A DNA stretch of 57,604 bases from Phascolarctobacterium sp. (lineage in GTDB: Bacteria > Bacillota > Negativicutes > Acidaminococcales > Acidaminococcaceae), in the NCBI GenBank assembly GCA_017457085.1, contig JAFTID010000036.1, forward strand, positions 1 to 57,604. Reading direction: 5' to 3'. Made by a program: the position numbers and the translations under genes. Below the pieces are notes generated by a model, which was not told where the DNA came from, did no database searches, and worked only from the letters and a program-made list of their open reading frames with translations. Below, in pieces: positions 44,011 to 53,741 of the stretch; position 1 is the first letter of the stretch; every line of letters begins with the position of its first letter.

Positions 44011-47000
44011 TTAATTAAAACCTACCTTATATTCTAAGCCAAACCAATCCTCTGCTTCATCAGACAAGTCATAGCTTCTAGAATAGGTAATATTAACACG
44101 CTTGTTAATATCGTACTGCCCGAAAATGCTTCTGTCAATACCATTAAAGCTAGTTGTATAGCCAGCCATAAAGCGGTCATTCAGATACTTACTTACCAAT
44201 AAATTATATTGATTTTTTTCATCAGTAGTTAGTTCTTGGCTACGGTCTTTCGTACTTTCAAAGCCAATACCAGAACGCACCTTGCCAGTATAAATACGGA
44301 ATTGGTCAAGTCCTAATGTCTGCTTCAGAAGCATTTCCACGTCACCCAGAACAGTCATCTGTAAGCCAGCGGTCATCAGATTTTGCATATCTTCGCTGGT
44401 CACGTCGTCGCTGCCTGCAGCTTCACGTTGCAAGGTGAGCATGCGAATGATGGTATCCTTCTTCAAAGGAGGATTACTGCTTAATTGCAAGTCCATTTCT
44501 TCCAAGGGACCGGTAACTCGCATATTGATATCGTAACGACTGAAACGCGCCTCAGTTTCTAAATTTACATTGGGCAGGAATGAACCAGGTGTCAACCAGT
44601 TTATGGAAGCATTTTTCAACTTGAAAGGAGTACGCAAATACGTAATGGTTCCTTTGTCAGCATTAATCTTGCCCTCAATCATGGGGAAGTTTGTGCTTCC
44701 TTTAATATACATATTACCACTAAGCCAAATATCATACAGATACTTATTGAAAAGGTGAATCTTGTCACCTAATTCAATTTGCAAGTCCATACCATAATTT
44801 CCACCTTCCTCCTCACTCATTTCAGGAATGGTAGGCATATTAATGAGTACATCATCAAGCTTAACCATACCCTTGATCAGAGGACGATGAGCTAAAGGTG
44901 CAGGCAAATTACCTTGCTTACGACTAAAGTCGGGATATTCTTGCGGCACAATCTCAATATTACTATTAATTTTACCAGTGAAAATCTCCGATGCCAGCTC
45001 TACATTATCTGCTACGACACTTAAGCTGTAGGGTTCGTCAACATCTGCTCGCAAAGCGTAGCTACCATTTGCAACAACTTTTCCCTTGCCAAGCACCGCA
45101 GACAAATCATGAAGCACAACTTTTCTGCCTTGGAATTCCAAATCAGCATGAATTTTATCGATAATAGTATCAACATCTGCTACTTTCACGCTACCTTCAG
45201 GAATAACAATGGAGCCTAATATGAGAGGATCTTCTAAGGTTCCTGCCAAAGTTAGCTTGCCATGAGTCTCCCCTGCCCCCCACTCTATCATAGGAGTAAA
45301 TGCAGGAAGCATAGCCAAACGCGCATTGGACAAATCGATTTCAATATTCATCTGTGCCTTAGGATTACGACGTCTACCCTTCTCCCGCAACAGGTCCAAA
45401 GGAATTTCGCCAATAGCCTTGAAACCATAAATATCTTTTCTGGCATCAAGTTCATTTAATTTAATCTTGTCGTCACCCATTGTCAGATTGGCAACAAGTT
45501 TGTCCATGGTAACACCAGAAACGCTACCATTGGTAATTACCAAATCTGCCTTGCCAGTTGGATCGGAGAAGGTTCCGTTCAGATACATATCCAAATCCAT
45601 TTCGCCTGTAACAACAGGAGGTTCTGCCATAAACGCAGTTACGATGCCAGGATTTGCCTTCACAGCAGCAAGAGACAAATCATAATGTTTTTTACGCAAA
45701 TCTACGGAACCACCTGCCGTGATGATGCCTTTATCAGTAACTTCTTCTTGTTCCTGCAGTTTTACATCATCCATATACAGGATGCCTTTTAAAAACTTTC
45801 CTGTAAATTGCATACGATGATAATTCAAATCGTGAATTTTTACATCATCAGCACTAACAGCAATCTGAACACCACTGCCCTTTCCATTGGGAGCAAAAAG
45901 CAATTCACCTTGGGCTACGCCATCAATGTTTAAATCCTGCTTTGCCATACGTAAGATGCCACCCAAGTTACCCCACAAAGTCAGCACTTTACCATGCATA
46001 TATTTCTGCGGAATATTAAGATTCAAGTCAGCAGTAAACAACCCATAATTACTTTCATCATCAACATAAGGTTGCTTGAAGCGAATATCAAGTTTATTTT
46101 TTTCACGTCCATTACTTTCAAGACTACCGCTTAATTCCGTCAGTTTTTCGCCATTAACTAAGATTTTTTCACTATCTACCTCACCCTTAAAATAAGGGTA
46201 AGTCAAGTTGCCACCTAAGTGACCGTTCAAATTAATGAAGCCCTGTAAATCTAAATCACTTGCCATAATGGGTAAACGTTCCAAATTTACGTTGCGGGCT
46301 TTCATTGTAAAGTCCAGTTCCTGCTCTTTAGTCATCGTTCCGTTAAGCATTATCTCTGCGGAAAGAGCTTTGATTAAGATATCCCGCAAATCAACTTGAC
46401 CATTGTGATAATCGTATTTACCTTGAACCTTATCAAGCAGGAAGCCTTGAGCACTACCATCATATAAACATACCTGTCCAATAACGGAAGGATTACTAGT
46501 GCTACCTTTGACACGTACTAAATTATCTACATTACCTGTAAGCTTAACTTCTGGAGCCACCAATTCCACGATAGGTTCTGCACGCACACCGATAGTTTTC
46601 AAGGAAACGTCTACAACAGGCTCTGCTACCTGCAAATTTACAGTGCCGTTCAAAATATGCTGCCCTTGTTTCATATTGGCAATAAAGTTAGTAACGGTCA
46701 GCACGTTATCTTTCATAGCAATATGACCATGAGCTTCAACAACGTTCTGCTTCATAAAATTAATTTTACGAACTTGTACAATGCCACCAAATTCTGGAGC
46801 AGAAAGAGTGCCAGTTACATCAAAGCCAGTAGAGCACAGACCGCTTCCCTCTTGTCCAGCAAAGCTCAAGAACGGGTCAACAGGGAATTCAGCCATACGA
46901 CCACTTAAATTTAAAACATCGTCAGCACCGACAGTACCTTTAACAATTAAGCTACCACCTTCACCTGCCAAAGCACTAAAGTGATTAATGTCCAAGGCAC

Positions 47001-48213
47001 CATTTATAAAGCTTCCGTCAAAACCCAGCTTATGCACTTTTAAAGTACGCCAGCTTAAATCGAAAGCATCTGCAGCTACCTGCAAATCCACTCTATCTTC
47101 CTTAATATCTGCCACAATGGCCACTGAGCCATTTAAGGTTACAGCATCATCAGGCATACTAGGCAGACAAACTTCTACCTTCTTGAAATCAGCTTCTGCC
47201 AAGAAGGCTTTGACAGTTTCATCATAACCGCCACTAAAAGCAATCTTTCCATCGTCATAAGCAAGAGTACCCTTGGCTTGGATTGCTTTTAAATCTTTTA
47301 AGTCAGCTAAATCAGCTTCACCAACAACGCTTAACTTATGTCCATCAATATTCAAATCTAAAGGATTCAAAGTAATAACATTGTTGATAACGCTAACAGC
47401 ACCATCAATTTTAAAATTATAAGCTTCATTATTAATAAGCGCAGTACCGGCAACTGCCTTCAACTTACCTGCACCATCGATTTGTACACGTTCACCATTA
47501 TTATTCCAACGAACATGCAAATCCTGAACAAAACCAGTATTATCCTTTACGTTTTCCAAAAATTGCACTGCCATGGCATAGTTCGCCAAATTAATGGAAG
47601 CAGTTTTGAGGCTGAGGCTACCAATGCCTTCCGTCGTAATTAGGCCTTGCAGATGTAAATCATCATCACCAGCTTTAACCTTGGCGTTAACTCCGAATTT
47701 AGGATTTGCCCCGCCATTTACTTCACCAGAAATAGGCAAGTCCCATTTACCGCCGGGTATTTCCACGTGCAATAAGCCTTCCTTTACTTCCAGCAACCCG
47801 TAGAAAGGAGTTTCTGTAGAATCAGAAGGCTTCAAGAAATGTTGTAAATTCCATTGCTTATTTAAATCCATGGTCAAAAAAACTTCTGGCTTGGAAAGTT
47901 CAATGCCAGCCAAAGCTTTTTCTACTCCGCCCAAAGCTAACCACGGACGAAGATGCACAATGGTTTTAGGTAAAACAGCAATGTCTTTTTTATTATTATC
48001 CTTAACTGTAATATCTTTTATCTCAGCAGAGAGTCCACCATTCCAATGAACCTCGCCAATTTTTACGGTACCGTGAATGTAATCCTGCGCCATAGTTTCA
48101 GCTAAAGGAATATATTGCTTTATGTAATTGGGGGCAATGTTAGTAACAAAGTTATAATACACAGCAACTAAGGCTACCAATATTGCAATTAAAATGTTTC
48201 TTCCTTTGAACAT
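44011..48213 (-). CDS. tamB: TamB/AsmA-like translocation and assembly module protein
   Basis: A 1400-residue protein with an N-terminal membrane anchor (NILIAILVALVAVYYNFVTNI), a very long repeated beta-strand body, and the TamB DUF490 C-terminus (KGTITYLRTPFKLKNASINWLTPGSFLPNVNLETEARF; RMLTLQREAAG; DQFRIYTGKVRSGIGFESTKD). TamB proteins span the periplasm and move phospholipids and help outer-membrane assembly. ATG at 48213 follows TTGGAGATTCCT; the frame upstream to 48225 overlaps it. It is the first gene of the envelope cluster. Confidence 0.93.
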   Translation of the reverse strand: MFKGRNILIAILVALVAVYYNFVTNIAPNYIKQYIPLAETMAQDYIHGTVKIGEVHWNGGLSAEIKDITVKDNNKKDIAVLPKTIVHLRPWLALGGVEKALAGIELSKPEVFLTMDLNKQWNLQHFLKPSDSTETPFYGLLEVKEGLLHVEIPGGKWDLPISGEVNGGANPKFGVNAKVKAGDDDLHLQGLITTEGIGSLSLKTASINLANYAMAVQFLENVKDNTGFVQDLHVRWNNNGERVQIDGAGKLKAVAGTALINNEAYNFKIDGAVSVINNVITLNPLDLNIDGHKLSVVGEADLADLKDLKAIQAKGTLAYDDGKIAFSGGYDETVKAFLAEADFKKVEVCLPSMPDDAVTLNGSVAIVADIKEDRVDLQVAADAFDLSWRTLKVHKLGFDGSFINGALDINHFSALAGEGGSLIVKGTVGADDVLNLSGRMAEFPVDPFLSFAGQEGSGLCSTGFDVTGTLSAPEFGGIVQVRKINFMKQNVVEAHGHIAMKDNVLTVTNFIANMKQGQHILNGTVNLQVAEPVVDVSLKTIGVRAEPIVELVAPEVKLTGNVDNLVRVKGSTSNPSVIGQVCLYDGSAQGFLLDKVQGKYDYHNGQVDLRDILIKALSAEIMLNGTMTKEQELDFTMKARNVNLERLPIMASDLDLQGFINLNGHLGGNLTYPYFKGEVDSEKILVNGEKLTELSGSLESNGREKNKLDIRFKQPYVDDESNYGLFTADLNLNIPQKYMHGKVLTLWGNLGGILRMAKQDLNIDGVAQGELLFAPNGKGSGVQIAVSADDVKIHDLNYHRMQFTGKFLKGILYMDDVKLQEQEEVTDKGIITAGGSVDLRKKHYDLSLAAVKANPGIVTAFMAEPPVVTGEMDLDMYLNGTFSDPTGKADLVITNGSVSGVTMDKLVANLTMGDDKIKLNELDARKDIYGFKAIGEIPLDLLREKGRRRNPKAQMNIEIDLSNARLAMLPAFTPMIEWGAGETHGKLTLAGTLEDPLILGSIVIPEGSVKVADVDTIIDKIHADLEFQGRKVVLHDLSAVLGKGKVVANGSYALRADVDEPYSLSVVADNVELASEIFTGKINSNIEIVPQEYPDFSRKQGNLPAPLAHRPLIKGMVKLDDVLINMPTIPEMSEEEGGNYGMDLQIELGDKIHLFNKYLYDIWLSGNMYIKGSTNFPMIEGKINADKGTITYLRTPFKLKNASINWLTPGSFLPNVNLETEARFSRYDINMRVTGPLEEMDLQLSSNPPLKKDTIIRMLTLQREAAGSDDVTSEDMQNLMTAGLQMTVLGDVEMLLKQTLGLDQFRIYTGKVRSGIGFESTKDRSQELTTDEKNQYNLLVSKYLNDRFMAGYTTSFNGIDRSIFGQYDINKRVNITYSRSYDLSDEAEDWFGLEYKVGFN

Positions 48214-48327
48214 AGGAATCTCCAATCAAATTTCTAATTAGCAAATACAAACAATCCGACTTTTACTCTTTCGACATAGTGCAAATACTTCCTTTTTATA
48301 ACGGTAAACTTTCCGTGAAATTTCTTT

Positions 48328-49068
48328 TTAGGGCGTTCTACCAAAAATTAAATAGCAGAGTCCCATTAAAATAGGCTGGTGTAAAATATAAATTTCTAAG
48401 GAATGAGTCCCAGGCCAAGTGAAAATTTTATAATCACCTGCAATTAAGAAACGAGTAAGTTTATGCTCACTTAGCCACGCAAAAAGGTACATACCAAACC
48501 AAAAGAGGAAAATATGTGGTAACAACGGCACATAGTCCGAAGAATAAAAACTGTTGCTATGAAATCCCAAGATAGCAAAATAATCTTGGTACAGCCATTG
48601 AGGATAAGCAAAAACTTCGTTGCCAAAAACTCTCGCCCCGCCCGAAGTAATGTCTTTAGTTAGCCCATAGCCTACTACGCTCGCCAACATACCGATTACT
48701 GCTGGCACTTTCTGTAATGCGCTTTTCAAAAGCAACGTCAACCACATAGCACTACCAAAAAATGTAAGTATGCCATAATAAATTGCTTCACTTGGTGCGG
48801 CAAAAACCGTTACCAAAGTAATAATTAGTCCTAAAATTTGCAACTGCAAGCCACGTTTAAAAGTGTTACGTCCTAAAGCAAAAACCATTCCCGAAACTAG
48901 AACGAATAAACCGCAACCATTTCTTTGCCATAACTGCACCCAAGTCTGGTAAGGCCAGTCAGGATTAAACCCGTAAACAACGTACACATCATACAAGAAA
49001 TGAAAAATAATAACGTGGTAAATGGCGAAGCCACGCAATGCATCTAGTAAATGATACCTTTCTCGCAT
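48328..49068 (-). CDS. DUF1624 / heparan-alpha-glucosaminide N-acetyltransferase-like membrane protein
   Basis: A 246-residue polytopic protein, about seven helices. The opening RYHLLDALRGFAIYHVIIFHFLYDVYVVYG matches the DUF1624 signature, and LEIYILHQPILMG closes it. The family resembles membrane acyltransferases; substrate unknown. ATG at 49068 follows GAGGTGGAG. Confidence 0.78.
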   Translation of the reverse strand: MRERYHLLDALRGFAIYHVIIFHFLYDVYVVYGFNPDWPYQTWVQLWQRNGCGLFVLVSGMVFALGRNTFKRGLQLQILGLIITLVTVFAAPSEAIYYGILTFFGSAMWLTLLLKSALQKVPAVIGMLASVVGYGLTKDITSGGARVFGNEVFAYPQWLYQDYFAILGFHSNSFYSSDYVPLLPHIFLFWFGMYLFAWLSEHKLTRFLIAGDYKIFTWPGTHSLEIYILHQPILMGLCYLIFGRTP

Positions 49069-49097
49069 ACTCCACCTCTTTCCACGTTCTCATAAAA

Positions 49098-50465
49098 TTA
49101 TTCAATTAAAAATTTGCCCTCTTTAATCTTGCGCTGTACCCACAACAAACGTAAACTCAACGCTAAAGCGCAAGCGGTAACGCCCAAGATTAAACTTATC
49201 CAATAAGAATCTGGACCGCAACCACAAATATAATCAAGATACAAACCTAAAGGCAAGGCAATTCCCCAATACGCAAAGATACCTGCCCAAAAAGTTGCAT
49301 TCACATCTTTGTAACCACGCAAAATCCCTTGAATAGGAGCAGCCACCGCATCGGAAAACTCCCACAGAATTGCGTACATAATAAAATGCACGGTAATATC
49401 CACAACCTTAGGATTGCTACTATAAATTAACGCAACTTGTTCACGCAAGAGATACTCTAAAGTTACGTAACAACAGGTACATAATAAACTCATTTGCAGT
49501 CCGATAATGATGTAATCCTTCGCCATCTCAAAACGTTTTGCCCCAGCTTCAACACCAATAACGATGGTCAACGCCATGGAAAAACTCAAAGGAATCATAT
49601 ACACCACAGAAGAAAAGTTCAGCGCCGCCTGATGGGCAGCAATAACTTCCGTACCGAATTTGGCAACGAAAAGTGCTACTACACTAAAGATACTTGTTTC
49701 CATAAAGATGGAAGCCCCCATAGGCACACCTATCTTTAAATATTCAAGGAATACTGCTTTCGCCGTCTTAACCTTAGTAAAAATATGGTATTCCTTAAAA
49801 CTCGGTAGCTTGGTAATCGCTAACACAAACATCGCCAGTAAAATCCAAAAGGTTATACCGGTAGCAAGTCCTGCCCCGATTCCACCCAAACGGGGCAAGC
49901 CACATTTACCAAAAATCAACACGTAATTCAGCAAGGCATTAATAGGCAAAGCAAGCATATAAATTTTCATGCTCAGTTGCGTGTAGCCTAAGGTGTCTAC
50001 CAAGCAACGCAAGGGCGTAATTAAGAAGAAAGGTAAAATTCCTAAGGCAACGCCCAGCAAATATCTAATTGCTACATACTCAACCTCTGGTTCCAAACCC
50101 ATCTGGGCAAGAACCATAGGCACGGCAACCATACCGCCTAAAATTACCAGCAAGGAAAAGATTGCTCCTAAAAGCAGACCGTGGCGCACTACGACCTTTA
50201 TCTTATCCTTTTCCCCTGCGCCTAAAAGGTGAGCCACTAGAGGCATACCGGCAAAAAGCACACCGTTGAAGCCAGTTTGAATGGGCATCCACAGATTGCC
50301 ACCAATGGCAGCACCTGCCAAATCCACATCGCCAGCCTGCCCTGACATACTGGCATCAAAAAAATACATACCAATAATCGCAACCTGCGTGCCGATGATG
50401 GGCAACATTACGCTTAACAATCTTTTAATCTTATCACGTTGTTGGTTTTGAAAAAGTTTTAACAT
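49098..50465 (-). CDS. MATE-family multidrug exporter
   Basis: A 455-residue protein with twelve hydrophobic helices in the MATE arrangement: LLSVMLPIIGTQVAIIGMYFFDASMSGQAG, FALITPLRCLVDTLGYT-like helix in the middle, and ILRGYKDVNATFWAGIFAYWGIALPLG. It exports cationic compounds driven by H+ or Na+. ATG at 50465 follows GGAAGG. It lies 15 bp past the ABC-F gene. Confidence 0.9.
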   Translation of the reverse strand: MLKLFQNQQRDKIKRLLSVMLPIIGTQVAIIGMYFFDASMSGQAGDVDLAGAAIGGNLWMPIQTGFNGVLFAGMPLVAHLLGAGEKDKIKVVVRHGLLLGAIFSLLVILGGMVAVPMVLAQMGLEPEVEYVAIRYLLGVALGILPFFLITPLRCLVDTLGYTQLSMKIYMLALPINALLNYVLIFGKCGLPRLGGIGAGLATGITFWILLAMFVLAITKLPSFKEYHIFTKVKTAKAVFLEYLKIGVPMGASIFMETSIFSVVALFVAKFGTEVIAAHQAALNFSSVVYMIPLSFSMALTIVIGVEAGAKRFEMAKDYIIIGLQMSLLCTCCYVTLEYLLREQVALIYSSNPKVVDITVHFIMYAILWEFSDAVAAPIQGILRGYKDVNATFWAGIFAYWGIALPLGLYLDYICGCGPDSYWISLILGVTACALALSLRLLWVQRKIKEGKFLIE

Positions 50466-50480
50466 TCTATCCTTCCAAAA

Positions 50481-52364
50481 CTAATCTTCCTGCTCAGCAA
50501 GTTCAGACAGGTAAGCCCATCTATCCACAAGCTCGTCCAGTCGCTGTTGAGCTTCCTCTTGCTTTTTAGTCAAATCATTTAATTTTACAAAGTCACTACC
50601 GCAACCGTTAATTTCCAGTCCCAGCATTTTAATTTCTGCTTCCGTGCGAGCAATTTCCTGGTCAATATTTTGCAATTCCAAACGCTCGCTGTAAGTCATC
50701 TTCTTTTTGTTGACAGCCTTAGGTTCTTCCTTCACCACAGGCTTATTTACTTTTACAGCCACAGCCTGCTCTTCCAGCATAACTGCTTCGTAATCACTGT
50801 AACCACCATTGTACTGGCGCAAAGTTCCTCCTGCCTGCAAGGCAAAAATTTTATTGGCAAATCTATCCAAGAAATAGCGGTCATGGGAAACAGCAATAAC
50901 TGCGCCCGCAAAACTATCAAGATAATCTTCCAAAACAGAAAGGGTGGGAATGTCTAAATCATTGGTAGGTTCGTCCAAAATAAGCACGTTAGGCGCAGAC
51001 ATCAACACTCGCAACAAATACAGACGTCGTTGCTCACCACCACTTAATTTATTGACAGGCACCCATTGCAAATCAGGAGGGAACAAGAAACGTTCCAGCA
51101 TTTGCGCCGCACTGATACGCATTCCGTCAGCAGTATCAATGTAATTATTAACTTCTTTGATGTATTCCAGAACCTTTTGGCTGGTGTCAGGGAATTCGCT
51201 GTGCTGTGAGAAATAACCAATTTTCACAGTCTGCCCTACAGTCATAGAGCCACTGGTCGGTTGCAGCTTACCTGCGATAATATCCATCAAAGTAGATTTG
51301 CCTGCACCATTGGGTCCAACAATGCCAACTCTATCGTTACGCAGAAGAATATAACTAAAATCTTTAATATAGTCCACACCGTCGTAGACCATACCAATAT
51401 TATTCAACTCAATGGTAGTTTTACCCAAGCGACTGCTAACGGAAGACATTTCCAAATTAGCTTCTACCTGTACGTTTTCAACTTCGGCTTTAATTTGCGC
51501 GAAGCGTTCCACACGGTCCTTCTTCTTGGTGCGACGAGCTTCTGCCCCGCGACTAATCCACGCCAGCTCGCGACGATAAATATTGCGCAGCTTTTGTGCC
51601 GCAGAGGCTTCTGCTATACGGCGTTCTTCACGTTTTTCCAAGAACAAACTGTAATTGCCCACGTATAAGAAGCCTTGTCCATTATCAATTTCCAAAGTAC
51701 GATTCACAACTCTGTCGAAGAAGTAGCGGTCATGGGTAACCATCAACAGAGCACCCTTGCGTTTTAAAAGCTGCTGTTCCAGCCAAGCAACAGTGCTGTT
51801 ATCCATGTGGTTAGTAGGTTCGTCTAGAATAAGTAAGTCAGACGGGCGCACCAAAACTCCGGCAAGGGCAACACGTTTGCGTTGACCACCGCTCAGTTCT
51901 TCCATCTTTTGTTGCAAATTGGTAATACCCAGTTGATTTAAAACAGCTTTTGCTTCGCTTTCCAGTTGCCAAGCGTATTTGTTATCCATCTCTTGCTGCA
52001 AATCGAGAAGATTTTTTTGCAGCTTCACATCATCAGGGTGAGCGACTGCTTCTTCCACAGCGGTTTCATAACGGCGCAACAGAACCATCAACGGAGAATC
52101 GCCCTTAAAGATTTGCTCCAAGACAGTTGCCTGTGGTTCAAAGGGAGGGTCTTGTGGAAGATACTCCATCACCACATTACCGGGAATGGTTAATTTGCCG
52201 CCACCATTTTCACGAGCAGCAATCATCTTCAGCAAGGTACTCTTGCCAGTACCGTTGACCCCAATAACGCCAACCTTGTCCCCTTCTTCAACATTAAAGC
52301 TTATATTTTTAAACAGAACTCTGTCCCCATAACTGAAGGACAAATTTTCAGCACTTAAAATCAT
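50481..52364 (-). CDS. ABC-F ATPase, Uup-like
   Basis: A 627-residue protein with two ABC domains and no membrane segments: GVNGTGKSTLL, LSGGQRKRVALAGVL, LLILDEPTNHMD; then GPNGAGKSTLMDII, LSGGEQRRLYLLRVL, LILDEPTNDLD. The C-terminus is a charged coiled coil (KKMTYSERLELQNIDQEIARTEAE) as in Uup. ABC-F proteins act on ribosomes; Uup-type ones relate to translation and DNA stability, others to antibiotic protection. ATG at 52364 is chosen because it gives the canonical MILSAENLSFSYG start. It overlaps a hairpin and promoter (52372-52424). Confidence 0.9.
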   Translation of the reverse strand: MILSAENLSFSYGDRVLFKNISFNVEEGDKVGVIGVNGTGKSTLLKMIAARENGGGKLTIPGNVVMEYLPQDPPFEPQATVLEQIFKGDSPLMVLLRRYETAVEEAVAHPDDVKLQKNLLDLQQEMDNKYAWQLESEAKAVLNQLGITNLQQKMEELSGGQRKRVALAGVLVRPSDLLILDEPTNHMDNSTVAWLEQQLLKRKGALLMVTHDRYFFDRVVNRTLEIDNGQGFLYVGNYSLFLEKREERRIAEASAAQKLRNIYRRELAWISRGAEARRTKKKDRVERFAQIKAEVENVQVEANLEMSSVSSRLGKTTIELNNIGMVYDGVDYIKDFSYILLRNDRVGIVGPNGAGKSTLMDIIAGKLQPTSGSMTVGQTVKIGYFSQHSEFPDTSQKVLEYIKEVNNYIDTADGMRISAAQMLERFLFPPDLQWVPVNKLSGGEQRRLYLLRVLMSAPNVLILDEPTNDLDIPTLSVLEDYLDSFAGAVIAVSHDRYFLDRFANKIFALQAGGTLRQYNGGYSDYEAVMLEEQAVAVKVNKPVVKEEPKAVNKKKMTYSERLELQNIDQEIARTEAEIKMLGLEINGCGSDFVKLNDLTKKQEEAQQRLDELVDRWAYLSELAEQED

Positions 52365-52371
52365 AATAAAA

Positions 52372-52424
52372 AGCCTGCTTTCTTTTCGTAGTATTTTCAT
52401 TATACCACAAGAAAAAAGCAGGCT
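52372..52424 (-). promoter_or_regulatory. Terminator/attenuator hairpin with an internal extended -10 promoter upstream of the ABC-F gene
   Basis: On the minus strand AGCCTGCTTT (to 52424) pairs with AAAGCAGGCT (to 52372), followed by TTTTTATT and then the ABC-F ATG. The 3' arm contains the AAGCAGG Shine-Dalgarno. The loop carries TGGTATAATG, an extended -10 promoter (TATAAT). Transcripts from barstar would end or hide the ribosome site here, while transcripts from the internal promoter would leave it free. Regulation is inferred. Confidence 0.5.
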
Positions 52425-52430
52425 AAAGTT

Positions 52431-52700
52431 TTAGCAAATCTTCACTTGTAAAGCTTCGTTTTCTTCCGCAGCATCCTGTAAAACTTCAAGTAGCTGCGCA
52501 CCATACCAGCCTAAATATTTTTCGTCCTTAACCTTTGCAGGCACGATAATTTCCGTGGGGCTAGCAAGCTCTGTCAAGCAATCATGGAGCGCATCCAAAT
52601 TCATACCATAATATTCCGGCAACTCCAGGGCTTGATGCAAATAATTGTGCAACGCCGGCAAGCTAGTCATTCTATTTAAATCCAATGTTATTTTACGCAT
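52431..52700 (-). CDS. Barstar-family ribonuclease inhibitor
   Basis: An 89-residue protein: ITLDLNRMTSLPALHNYLHQALELPEYYGMNLDALHDCLTELAS, the barstar core with the conserved YGxNLDALxDxL helix. Barstar blocks the barnase active site in the cytoplasm. It lies 9 bp after the barnase-like gene on the same strand. ATG at 52700 follows AGGAGG. Confidence 0.92.
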   Translation of the reverse strand: MRKITLDLNRMTSLPALHNYLHQALELPEYYGMNLDALHDCLTELASPTEIIVPAKVKDEKYLGWYGAQLLEVLQDAAEENEALQVKIC

Positions 52701-52709
52701 AATATCCTC

Positions 52710-53249
52710 CTAATACAGCTTCGTAAAGGTTTTGTAATGATCACCTGTGTAATAAATCAAGCCATCATTGGAATATACTATACGCTTGGCATTGCGGCTA
52801 CCTTTTTTGTAATCAATATCGCACTCACGATACACGCGACCATTTTTCTTAGGTAAAATGCCTTCGTAGTTGCCAAACTTGTCGCCGCCAATGGATTTAC
52901 CGGGAGCAACCTTATCAAGAGTACCTTTAGTTTGCCAGCCCAATTTTTTCGCTTCACCCTTAGTAATGTAATTGTGAGGAAGCTTTGCAAATTGATTGAT
53001 GTACGCCGCCACACGCACCTTGTCAGTATATGCACCACTTTCACTAATGCTAATCTTTTGGCTATTAGCTTGGTGGTTATCTTGGGCAGCAACCTTCTTC
53101 GTAGTTTGGGTGGTCTTAGCCTTTGTTTCAACCTGTGTTGTAACTTTGGAAGGAGCGGCAACTTTCGCTTCCTTCTTTTCACCACCGCAACCAACGAGCA
53201 CACTCATTACCAGCAGTAAGCTACATAAAAACGCTAATATCTTTTTCAT
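52710..53249 (-). CDS. Secreted barnase-like ribonuclease with lipoprotein signal
   Basis: A 179-residue protein. It starts with a lipoprotein signal (KKILAFLCSLLLVMSVLVGC), a Lys/Thr-rich linker to ~70, then a complete barnase domain: INQFAKLPHNYITKGEAKKLGW, GKSIGGDKFGNYEGILP, GRVYRECDIDY (catalytic Glu), GSRNAKRIVYSNDGLIYYTGDHYKTF (Arg and His). All key residues are present, so it should cut RNA. It would sit on the outer face of the inner membrane or in the outer membrane. ATG at 53249 follows GGAGG. The neighbouring barstar gene protects the cell. Confidence 0.92.
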   Translation of the reverse strand: MKKILAFLCSLLLVMSVLVGCGGEKKEAKVAAPSKVTTQVETKAKTTQTTKKVAAQDNHQANSQKISISESGAYTDKVRVAAYINQFAKLPHNYITKGEAKKLGWQTKGTLDKVAPGKSIGGDKFGNYEGILPKKNGRVYRECDIDYKKGSRNAKRIVYSNDGLIYYTGDHYKTFTKLY

Positions 53250-53260
53250 CAGTACACCTC

Positions 53261-53740
53261 CTACCAATGATACTTTTGCCCACTGGATATCTTAAACGCC
53301 CTATAAATCTGCTCAATCAAAAGCAATCTTATCATCTGATGGGTAAAGGTCATTTTAGAAAAGCTAAGGGCAAAATCTGCACGCTTACGCAGTGCATCAG
53401 TGTAACCAAAGGCACCGCCAATGACGAAGGTTATATGACTATGACCGCTCAAGGCTAAGCTGTCAATCTTACTCGCCAGTTCAGGAGAAGAAAGCTGTTT
53501 ACCGATTACGTCCAACAAAATCACGTAAGAATTTTCCGGTATGATTGCCAGCAGTCGATTGGTTTCTTTGGTTAGCACCTGTTCCTTTTCTGCAGGGGCA
53601 GGGTCATCAGGCATCTTTTCTTCGTTGATGGATATGGTTTCCAACTTACAAAAGGGTGTTAGCCTTTTGGTGAACTCGTCAATGCCCGCAGTTAAATATT
53701 TTTCTTTAATTTTGCCTACACACGCAATTGTTATCTTCAC
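53261..53740 (-). CDS. rlmH: 23S rRNA (pseudouridine1915-N3)-methyltransferase RlmH
   Basis: A 159-residue SPOUT methyltransferase: IACVGKIKEKYLTAGIDEFTKRL, VILLDVIGKQLSS, ITFVIGGAFGYTDALRKRADFALSFSKMTFTHQMIRLLLIEQIYRAFKI and the final YHW. It methylates helix 69 of 23S rRNA. In many Firmicutes it lies near the replication origin close to htrA and walJ, as here. GTG start at 53740 follows AAGGAT. Confidence 0.95.
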   Translation of the reverse strand: MKITIACVGKIKEKYLTAGIDEFTKRLTPFCKLETISINEEKMPDDPAPAEKEQVLTKETNRLLAIIPENSYVILLDVIGKQLSSPELASKIDSLALSGHSHITFVIGGAFGYTDALRKRADFALSFSKMTFTHQMIRLLLIEQIYRAFKISSGQKYHW

Positions 53741-53741
53741 A

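Noticed and set aside
44570..47803. Several plus-strand open frames inside the large envelope gene
   Set aside because: All lie opposite the continuous TamB reading frame and lack ribosome sites and recognisable domains.
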